Below are positions 5,675 to 12,479 of a stretch of 19,469 nucleotides of DNA, one piece after another. Source of the DNA: Planctomycetales bacterium (lineage in GTDB: Bacteria; Planctomycetota; UBA11346); the NCBI GenBank assembly GCA_025362255.1, contig JANYGY010000079.1, positions 1 through 19,469 on the forward strand, in the 5' to 3' direction. The notes below the pieces were generated by a model. It was not told the origin of the DNA, searched no databases, and saw only the letters and a list, made by a program, of their open reading frames with translations. Each line of letters starts with the position of its first letter. The stretch's first letter is position 1. The position numbers and the translations under genes were made by a program.

Positions 5675-8101
5675 TTACGGGGCGAAAAAGTGATCGATGG
5701 AGGAATCGGCCGCCGGTCGCGATCCGGCGGCGGATTGCCAGCGTTGCAAAAACAGGGCGTCAGCCAGGGCGCGTTCAATCCCGCGCAGATTCACATCCAG
5801 GCCGCCAACTGCCAGTGGCGGATCACCACTGCGCCCGTGTCCCTGCACATGGACTTTCGCAACCGTCTGAAGGGGCGTCTCGGGGACGAGGTCGATCCGT
5901 AGATCATCGAACAGCAGATCGGCGATGGTGTCGACGATCTTGGCGTCGACCTGGGCAAAGCCGGTGGCGATCGACCGGCTCAGCGGCGTGCGGTCCTTCA
6001 GATGCAGCGATCCCGTCGGCGGGTCGGCTTGCAACGATCCGCGGCCAAAGGTGAAGACGAAATCCGGCCAGGTCAGGGTCAGTGGCACGTCGCCGGAAAT
6101 CAGGCCCTGACCGCTCATCTGTTGCGGAATCGTCGCCTGCAACAGAGCGCCGAGTTCGATGCGTTTGAGGGCGATGGTGCCGCTGGCACGACGATTCGGC
6201 AGATCGACGGCGAGTTGCGGAATCACCAACCGCCCGCCGCACCAGGCGATCGTGGCCTCGGTGATATCGAGGCCATCAGGCAGACGTGCGGCGACCCGCG
6301 CCGTGCCGTCGCCAAAGGCAAGACTGCCAATCGTCGCAGAGCGAAACGCAACCTGCTTGGTCCCCGAGGTCGCGAAGGGGGTGAAGCCGGTGATCGTGGT
6401 CGATGCGGCCAGGCCATTGACGGTGAGCTTGGCTTCGGGGTCGGCAAAGACGGCCTCGCTGAGGCTGACGCGCAGCACCGGGGTGATCCGCTGATCGGCA
6501 ATGTCGACGGTGCCCGACAGATCGATCTCGCCAGTCAGATCGCGTTGACCCAGGGCAGGTGAAAATCGCCGGACGGCCCCTGGATCAGTAAGGGTGAAGC
6601 GCGGCACGACCAACCCAAACGTCCCGCCCCGGCGAGTGAGATCGTACCATCCATCGATGCGTCCGCGGCCTTCATCGAGGACGGCGAAATTCGCCGCGCC
6701 ACCGATGCGCTGGTCGACTCCGCGCACGTGGGCCGCGAGCTGGCGGACAGGGAATCCATACACCGTGACGCCAGTGAATTGCAGCGATCCGTCAAGCTGG
6801 GGATCGGTACCGATGCTCCAGGGCAAGGTGCCGTCGATGCTCGTCACGCTTATTCCAGGCGCCGAGATCTGGGTATGGGTCACGCGCAGCACCGCGGTGC
6901 CGCTGAAACCGCCATCGATCACGCTGCCGGTCAGTTCCGCACCGGCTTGCGGAATCGTCAGGCGGGTGACGCCGGATTGCAGCGGGCTTTCTTCTTTTTC
7001 AACTTTCTCGTTTTTTTCGACTTTCTCGATGAGCGCATCGGTCACGGTCACCGTCGCCCGCCCGCGCCACGCATTGGCGAGCTTGCTGATCGTCGCTTCG
7101 AAGCCGGCGAGGCCGCTGACGGTCAGCGGCAAAGCGTACCACGGTTGGATCAGGCGAGTCGCTGCCCCGAGGTCGAGACCACTGGCGCGCACCGTGCCGG
7201 CGGCGGTCCCCCAATCGTTGGTGGCGTGGCCGTCGATGCTGAAGTCCGCACCCAGCGCCTGCATCCGGGCTCTGATTTCCAGACGCTGCCCATCGCGTTG
7301 CAATTCCGCGGTGGGCACGGTCACCGGCTGGCCGAACACCCGGGCCTCGGCCTTCGTCAGCGTCGCCCGGCCGGTGAGTTCGCCGTCCCAGCGGATATGT
7401 CCGGCAAGCTGCTGCGCGTGGATGTCGCCCACCAACGGCAGCGAATAAGCCGGACCTTTGATCGTCAGCGGTCCTTCGACGGCCAGCACGCCCGATGACC
7501 GCGTCAGCCGCACCTCGCCGGTGGCAAGGCCGCGCGCATTCGGCTTCAGCATCGAGAGCGGCAGCGCCTGAAACTGAGCGCGCAGATCCGCATCCCCGGC
7601 GAGGGTGAGCGTGCCGTCGACCTGCACGCTCGCCGCCTGAGCATCGCGGAGGCTCGCGCGCACCTGCACGCGGTCGGGGCCAAGGCGCACCACCTGCATG
7701 TCGCCGCTGCCGGCGTGTTCGCCGATGACCACGGTGACATCCGTCACGTCCAAGCGACCGACTGGCCAGGTTGGCGTGGCTGAGGCCGGCGGTCCATTGA
7801 TCGGCCTCAAGGGTGAGAGGTCGGCCTCGGGCAGGCGTAATGCGACTCCGCTGAGGTGGACGTCGGCCAGCGACCAATCGGCAGTGATTCGCTCGATCAC
7901 CAGCTGCTTGGCGCCGGTCAGATCGAACTGGTCGACCGTCGCGGTGCCCCAGCCCAGGCCGACGTGACCGATGGTCGCGTTGGGCCAACCGGCCTTGGCA
8001 AGCTGATGCAAAAAGACCCGCCGCGCGATTGGTCCGCTGACCAACCACAGGCATCCGGCACAGGCCCCGGCGCCGAGCATGATTTTCCAGCGGAGGCGCA
8101 T
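5675..8101 (-). CDS. ydbH: YdbH-family AsmA-like intermembrane lipid-transport protein
   Basis: An 808-residue AsmA-superfamily protein. One N-terminal membrane anchor (about residues 6-24) is followed by a long periplasmic beta-rich region. Proteins of this type form a hydrophobic groove (beta-taco) that lets phospholipids cross the periplasm. The repeated alternation of beta-strand segments and the C-terminal portion (SGQGLISGDVPLTLTWPD, then LHLKDRTPLS and DDLRIDLVPE) fit the YdbH/DUF3971-type C-terminus, and the downstream ynbE and ydbL confirm the assignment. Its ATG at 8101 lies four bases after the Nudix stop, so translation is probably coupled. An oddity is a charged insertion, EKVEKNEKVEKEE at residues 359-371, encoded by an A-rich repeat unlike the rest of the gene. 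It is close in size to E. coli YdbH (about 880 residues). Confidence 0.87.
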   Translation of the reverse strand: MRLRWKIMLGAGACAGCLWLVSGPIARRVFLHQLAKAGWPNATIGHVGLGWGTATVDQFDLTGAKQLVIERITADWSLADVHLSGVALRLPEADLSPLRPINGPPASATPTWPVGRLDVTDVTVVIGEHAGSGDMQVVRLGPDRVQVRASLRDAQAASVQVDGTLTLAGDADLRAQFQALPLSMLKPNARGLATGEVRLTRSSGVLAVEGPLTIKGPAYSLPLVGDIHAQQLAGHIRWDGELTGRATLTKAEARVFGQPVTVPTAELQRDGQRLEIRARMQALGADFSIDGHATNDWGTAAGTVRASGLDLGAATRLIQPWYALPLTVSGLAGFEATISKLANAWRGRATVTVTDALIEKVEKNEKVEKEESPLQSGVTRLTIPQAGAELTGSVIDGGFSGTAVLRVTHTQISAPGISVTSIDGTLPWSIGTDPQLDGSLQFTGVTVYGFPVRQLAAHVRGVDQRIGGAANFAVLDEGRGRIDGWYDLTRRGGTFGLVVPRFTLTDPGAVRRFSPALGQRDLTGEIDLSGTVDIADQRITPVLRVSLSEAVFADPEAKLTVNGLAASTTITGFTPFATSGTKQVAFRSATIGSLAFGDGTARVAARLPDGLDITEATIAWCGGRLVIPQLAVDLPNRRASGTIALKRIELGALLQATIPQQMSGQGLISGDVPLTLTWPDFVFTFGRGSLQADPPTGSLHLKDRTPLSRSIATGFAQVDAKIVDTIADLLFDDLRIDLVPETPLQTVAKVHVQGHGRSGDPPLAVGGLDVNLRGIERALADALFLQRWQSAAGSRPAADSSIDHFFAP
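6987..7027 (-). repeat. in-frame A-rich 18-base tandem repeat inside ydbH
   Basis: On the minus strand two 18-base units (GAGAAAGTCGAAAAAAAC and GAGAAAGTTGAAAAAGAA) are followed by a partial third, GAAAGC. They encode EKVEKN-EKVEKE-ES without disturbing the frame. The sequence is A-rich while its surroundings are GC-rich, so it looks inserted. Similar words occur at 5018-5064. Confidence 0.75.
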
Positions 8102-8105
8102 TATC

Positions 8106-8843
8106 TCAGAGCATTTCAGCGAATCGTTCGAGCACCAGTCGCGTCACTGGGGTCAAGTGCCCGTCAGCCAATGCAGCGCGTATGGCTGGGGCATCGGCGC
8201 GCAGACTCCAACATTTTGTATGCTCATTGGGATCGAGCCGACGTTCGAGTTCCGCAAGCGGCAAGGACGTGCGGGCGACATACAGCAGTTCGGGCTGGCG
8301 CAGGCGCGGATCCTGCGCCAGTCCGATGCACGCCAGGTCGTCGATCTCAGCAGGTGCCAGTCCGATCTCTTCGCTCAATTCGCGTTGCAGGTCAGTCAGC
8401 AGATCGATCTCATCGGTCGGCTCTAGAATTCCGCCAAAGGGATGCGCCCACCCCGGGTACAAAGCCACCGCCGCTGAACGCTGACCGAATACTAACCAGC
8501 CATCGCCACTGACGAGCGCAGCGCTGGTGCCGACCGCATTGGCCAGGCTTGCGCCGCCGTGGGTGTCAGCCCATTCGGGGTGGCTGCCGTTGGTGCCCAG
8601 AAATTGTTTATAGCTGCTGATCGAGACATCGAGGTGCAGGTGCTGCGCATCGGCGGTGAGGCGTTCGAGTCGGCACACCGGGCCATCGAACAGGTCGACT
8701 CCTGGCCGCGCGCAGGCGGCGGTCCACGCGGCGTCGATCAGGCGCACCAATTCCGGTTCCGGGGCAAAGGTCGAGGCGACCACCCGCACCGAAAGAGCAT
8801 CGGCGCGCCAACAACCACGAGCGAGGAAGGACGAATTCGACAT
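8106..8843 (-). CDS. NUDT22-like Nudix hydrolase
   Basis: A 245-residue protein with an N-terminal domain (about 15-100) and a Nudix domain (about 100-240). The segment LHLDVSISSYKQFLGTNG (residues 69-86) and GTSAALVSGDGWLVFGQRS (105-123) closely match what I remember of NUDT22, a eukaryotic UDP-glucose/UDP-galactose diphosphatase that yields sugar-1-phosphate and UMP. The Nudix helix is RELSEEIGL (154-162), so the metal-binding Glu residues are present. Counting from GGILE (137-141) to REL, the box is two residues longer than the usual GX5EX7REUXEEXGU. I start at ATG 8843 because the frame back to 8933 adds 30 residues with no family match and would leave only 17 bases to the divergent esterase gene. 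No ribosome binding site is clear for either. It leads the ydbH-ynbE-ydbL operon. The substrate (a nucleotide sugar) is inferred from similarity. Confidence 0.85.
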   Translation of the reverse strand: MSNSSFLARGCWRADALSVRVVASTFAPEPELVRLIDAAWTAACARPGVDLFDGPVCRLERLTADAQHLHLDVSISSYKQFLGTNGSHPEWADTHGGASLANAVGTSAALVSGDGWLVFGQRSAAVALYPGWAHPFGGILEPTDEIDLLTDLQRELSEEIGLAPAEIDDLACIGLAQDPRLRQPELLYVARTSLPLAELERRLDPNEHTKCWSLRADAPAIRAALADGHLTPVTRLVLERFAEML

Positions 8844-8898
8844 GCGGAAAGGAGTTTCAGAACGAGGTCGAGCGGATGCAATGCTGTGACCTGAAAAG

Positions 8899-8912
8899 CC
8901 GGAAAATTCCGG
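8899..8912. promoter_or_regulatory. inverted repeat in the divergent Nudix/esterase intergenic region
   Basis: CCGGAA-AA-TTCCGG has six-base arms around two bases and lies between the divergent genes starting at 8843 (minus) and 8951 (plus). Its position suits an operator controlling one or both. It would be internal to the Nudix frame if that gene began at 8933. No second copy was seen in the window. Confidence 0.35.
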
Positions 8913-8950
8913 ATCGCCTTTATCCGCGGTCATGCTGAGATCGTCGCATC

Positions 8951-10381
8951 ATGAATCGACCGGGAATCCTTGATCGCGTCCACCTTCATGCGGCGGATGC
9001 CGCGCACCTCGAATTCCGCGATCAGCATGGTCGCCGCTGCGCGGTGTATGCGCGGCGGTCGGTGCCTGCCGGCGCCGGTCCGCATCCGGTGGTGATCCAC
9101 GCCCCGGGCGGAGGACAGACGGTTAGCGATGCGGATCTCGCGTGGTGGTGTGCGCAGGGTTTCGCCTGTGTGGCGTTCGATTGGCAGCATGGGTTGTACG
9201 ACCACGATCCGCGATTCAAAAGCCAGTGGCCGGATGGCGTCGTCCAGCAAGGCCAACCAGCGCAGCAGATCAGCCAGATGATCATCCCTTTGGCGGTCGA
9301 GGCGGTGGGCGTGGTGATCGATTGGATGACCCAGGATCCGCGCTGCGCGGCGCATCAGATTGGCCTGACCGGAATCTCGTGGGGCGGTTACCTGACGTGG
9401 GTCGCCAATGCCCATGAACCGCGGCTGAAAGCAGCGGTGGCGGTGTATGGCTGCGGTGGTCTGTTCGAGCCGGGGCATGCCTGTGCGATCACGGTGCACA
9501 CCGATGTGCGCGCCCATTGGCTGGCGCATTACGAGCCATTCCACTTGGCGCAGCGTCAGATCGCGCCGCTGTGCTTCCTCTCTGGCACCAACGATTTTTT
9601 CGGTTGGCCGGTGCATGCCGAGGACCTCTTGGCGCGACTGACCGTGCCCCATCGCCGCTGCTACCTGCCCAATGCCGATCATGCGGTCGATCCCGGAGGA
9701 AGCCGGTTGGCGGTGGCGTGGATGCGCCAGTACCTCTGCGGTGGCCCGGCGATCCCCGCCGAGCCGATGGCGTCGGATGCAGGCGAGCCATGGCACACGT
9801 TTTCCGCGATCGCCAGCGATCGTGCCTGTTGGTGGCCCGGTCTTCCGCCGGCCGGTGCGACGGCGCATTTCATTCAACAACGGCATCCCGACGGCGTCTG
9901 TGTAAGTTCGGCGATTCAGCTACAATCTTCTAAATTTCCCGTCGCGCCCTTGCCCACGGTGTGGCCCGATGCGCGCGCCGGGGTCGGCTATCACTGGGGT
10001 TTGTCGACGACTCAATTGCACGGCAATGAAGCTGCCGCGGTGGTGTCAGTCCCCGGCGATCTTACTCGGGCCCGGATCACCGGCAGTCGCGAGGCTGGCT
10101 TGGGAGTGATCCTTCGCCATCTCGCCGACCCTCGTTGGAACACCCCTGATTTTCGCGGCATGCGCATGCACCTGAGTTGTCCTGGGCAGGTGATCACGCT
10201 TCGCTGGCATTTGGAATCCGGTGATCGTCGCTGGATCCACACCAGCGAGGTCGCTGTCGACTCGCTCGGCTGGCTTACTCTCACGACCGCCCCCGCCCCA
10301 TGGTCGCACGTCGCCCGTGTGGATCTTGAGAATCTGCCTGGACCAACGTTCATCCTTGGACCGATCGAGCGGCTTGCCTGA
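8951..10381 (+). CDS. alpha/beta-hydrolase (dienelactone hydrolase/acetyl-xylan-esterase type) with extra C-terminal domain
   Basis: A 476-residue protein whose first 265 residues form an alpha/beta-hydrolase. The nucleophile elbow is GISWGG with Ser143, the acid is Asp215 in SGTNDFFGW, and the base is His244 in NADHAVD. HAPGGG at 50-55 gives the oxyanion region. From about residue 270 a beta-rich second domain without catalytic motifs follows, with repeated Trp and short strands (LRWHLES, WIHTSEVAVDS, GWLTLTT), possibly a carbohydrate-binding or jelly-roll module. There is no signal peptide, so it is probably cytoplasmic. It likely hydrolyses an ester on a sugar or other metabolite; the substrate is not visible. 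It is divergent from the Nudix operon and converges on the Omp85 gene with 28 bases between them. The ribosome binding site is weak. Confidence 0.8.
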   Translation: MNRPGILDRVHLHAADAAHLEFRDQHGRRCAVYARRSVPAGAGPHPVVIHAPGGGQTVSDADLAWWCAQGFACVAFDWQHGLYDHDPRFKSQWPDGVVQQGQPAQQISQMIIPLAVEAVGVVIDWMTQDPRCAAHQIGLTGISWGGYLTWVANAHEPRLKAAVAVYGCGGLFEPGHACAITVHTDVRAHWLAHYEPFHLAQRQIAPLCFLSGTNDFFGWPVHAEDLLARLTVPHRRCYLPNADHAVDPGGSRLAVAWMRQYLCGGPAIPAEPMASDAGEPWHTFSAIASDRACWWPGLPPAGATAHFIQQRHPDGVCVSSAIQLQSSKFPVAPLPTVWPDARAGVGYHWGLSTTQLHGNEAAAVVSVPGDLTRARITGSREAGLGVILRHLADPRWNTPDFRGMRMHLSCPGQVITLRWHLESGDRRWIHTSEVAVDSLGWLTLTTAPAPWSHVARVDLENLPGPTFILGPIERLA

Positions 10382-10409
10382 GCGACGGATTGGCCGGTTG
10401 ATGTCCGCG

Positions 10410-12479
10410 CTAAAAAGCGAACCCCACGGCGACATGAATCGCCCACCGTTGGTCAGCCCCGAGATCGTCGCCGGGATTGTACGCGCCGTCGACGCGGATC
10501 GGCCCGACCGGGGTGCGATAGCGAACGCCTGAGCCGACGCCCTGACCAGCGGGACTGCTTAGCTTCCACGGTCGCGGGTCGACGCACCCAAGATCGTAGA
10601 AAATCGGAAATTCCAGATTGCGCAGATGGGTGAATGGCCGCAGGCGGAATTCCGCATTGGCCACGCCACGCGTCAATCCGCCGAGGGGATTGCCAGAGAC
10701 GTCTCGTGGGCCGAGATCATCCTTGGTGAATGACCGCACGGTGTCCTCACCGCCAAGGAAGAGCCGTTCGCCGATCGGCAGGCTGTCGACCACCAGGGGA
10801 TCCCGGGTGGTGCCACCGGCGTGCACGGCCAGCAGCAGCCATTCAGACATCGACCAGATGCCGCTCACGTCGGCGGTGAGCTCGACGAAATCGACATCGG
10901 CCCCCAACGGCTTGGCGCTCCATGACAGGCCGACGCTGCTCAGGGTGCCGGTCTCAGGATCGATCACCTGCTGACGGCGGGAGTCGCGCCGCAGATCGAC
11001 GCCGATCGTGCTGGTGGTGTACAAGACGGTGTCGTCTGCTGCATACGCATTTCCATCAGCATCCACCGCATTGGGTTCGAAACGAAAATCGAGGGAGCGT
11101 TTGAAGCGATAGCTCGTGCGTCCGAGGTATCGCGCCTGGTCGAATGGCGGCTGCCAGCGCTGACTGAAAACTGCGCCGACCGTCCCATCGCGGTGGGCGT
11201 AGGACGGTTCCTGGCGCTCTTCATACCCGACATCCACGGCCGCCTGACGTCCTGGACCAAAGCGGAACGGATCTGCCAACTCAACGGTGGTACCCCAGCC
11301 GACCAAGCTGCCGTAAATATCCGCGGTCAGACGCAGGCCTTGGCCGAACAGATGGGAATCGATGTATTCGATGCCGCCGCGCAGACGTTCGTAGCTGCCG
11401 TAACCAAGCGAGAGATCGAGCTGCTTCGCGGGCAGCTCATTGAGCGTCACGGTCACGTCGGCGGGCACCTCGTCATCGCGGCGCTGGGCTGGCAATGGTC
11501 CGGCGGCTTCTGGCGAGCCTGCCGCCGGCACCGCCTGCACGCGGCGGAAAAGTCCGGTCTGCGAGAGAGCGGTGACCGCTGCATCAAGCTGGGTCTGGCT
11601 GAGCTGCTGACCGACGGTGAGTCCGGAAAGCCGATCCTGGATAAAAGAGTCGGCGCTGCGCGCACCGCCGATGACGTTCACCGAGCGCAGGATGAACCGC
11701 GGCCCCGGGATCACGGTCACGGTCACGTGCAGTTGCCCCTGCAGCTCATCGATCTGAGTGGAGGCATCGACGGTCGCCTGACGGAAACCATGATTGATGA
11801 GGTAGCCGCGAATGCGGGCGGTCGCTTCGGCCGCAGTGCGCGGGTGAGCTGGCGAACCGACCTGATCGAGCAGGACGTGCAGATCGCCGAACAGATGCGC
11901 CTGAGATACATCGAGGACCAGTTTTTCGCTGCCCACGGTGTACATCCGACCGGCATTGACGGTGATCGCCAGATCAGCCCGTTGGCGATCCTCTGCCCAC
12001 GTGACCTTCGGCGGGGCAACGGTGGCGTTGAGAAACCCCGCCGCGCGTAAGCGACGGGTGATGCGGTTGCGCAGACCACTGACGGCGCTGGTCACATACC
12101 AGGTTCCGAGCTTGGCGCTGGCGGTCAGCTCCTCTGGGGACAGGCCGAGGTCACCGGTCCAGGTCAACGTGCCGACGCTGACGCGTGGCCCTTCATCAAT
12201 TTGGAAAACAGGCGGATCACCGGGTTCGACGGTGATCTGGACCAACGGATGGCCGGCCTGATCCAAGCGGTTGCGCATCGCTTCTACGGCATCGACCAGG
12301 TCCGCGGGTCGGCCCTCACCCGCTTTGCTGGCGGTGGCGTAGGCAATCAGCGGGCGATTGGCGGCGCGCCTGAGATCGCGGCGTGAAACTGAATTATTCC
12401 CGGTGATGCGTGCCGTCTCACTGCATCCAACGAGCAGCAGCAGCACCCCCGCAACCAGCATGAGACTCTTCCGTTTCAC
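10410..12479 (-). CDS. Omp85-family outer-membrane protein (TamA/BamA-like) with lipoprotein signal
   Basis: A 689-residue Omp85 protein. The N-terminus MKRKSLMLVAGVLLLLVGC ends in a lipobox, predicting lipidation at Cys19, which is unusual for this family. Residues about 20-345 hold several POTRA-like repeats (for example GFLNATV at 148-154 and GFRQATV at 231-237). The C-terminal barrel runs from about 355 to 689 and ends in the aromatic beta-signal HVAVGFAF. GVGSGVRYRTPVGPIRVD (647-664) is the classic family stretch. The conserved loop-6 motif VRG(F/Y) reads VRSF at 581-584. The start is GTG 12479, overlapping the tamB stop as GTGA, with GGAG seven bases upstream; ATG 12461 is an alternative. 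The pairing with tamB argues for a TamA role (outer-membrane partner of TamB) over a general BamA role. Confidence 0.88.
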   Translation of the reverse strand: MKRKSLMLVAGVLLLLVGCSETARITGNNSVSRRDLRRAANRPLIAYATASKAGEGRPADLVDAVEAMRNRLDQAGHPLVQITVEPGDPPVFQIDEGPRVSVGTLTWTGDLGLSPEELTASAKLGTWYVTSAVSGLRNRITRRLRAAGFLNATVAPPKVTWAEDRQRADLAITVNAGRMYTVGSEKLVLDVSQAHLFGDLHVLLDQVGSPAHPRTAAEATARIRGYLINHGFRQATVDASTQIDELQGQLHVTVTVIPGPRFILRSVNVIGGARSADSFIQDRLSGLTVGQQLSQTQLDAAVTALSQTGLFRRVQAVPAAGSPEAAGPLPAQRRDDEVPADVTVTLNELPAKQLDLSLGYGSYERLRGGIEYIDSHLFGQGLRLTADIYGSLVGWGTTVELADPFRFGPGRQAAVDVGYEERQEPSYAHRDGTVGAVFSQRWQPPFDQARYLGRTSYRFKRSLDFRFEPNAVDADGNAYAADDTVLYTTSTIGVDLRRDSRRQQVIDPETGTLSSVGLSWSAKPLGADVDFVELTADVSGIWSMSEWLLLAVHAGGTTRDPLVVDSLPIGERLFLGGEDTVRSFTKDDLGPRDVSGNPLGGLTRGVANAEFRLRPFTHLRNLEFPIFYDLGCVDPRPWKLSSPAGQGVGSGVRYRTPVGPIRVDGAYNPGDDLGADQRWAIHVAVGFAF

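Noticed and set aside
8844..8933. 30-residue N-terminal extension of the Nudix protein
   Set aside because: It has no family match, and using it would leave 17 bases between two divergent genes; kept only as an alternative start.
11193..12050. 285-residue plus-strand frame opposite the Omp85 gene
   Set aside because: It is antisense to a clear Omp85 coding sequence and has no family features.
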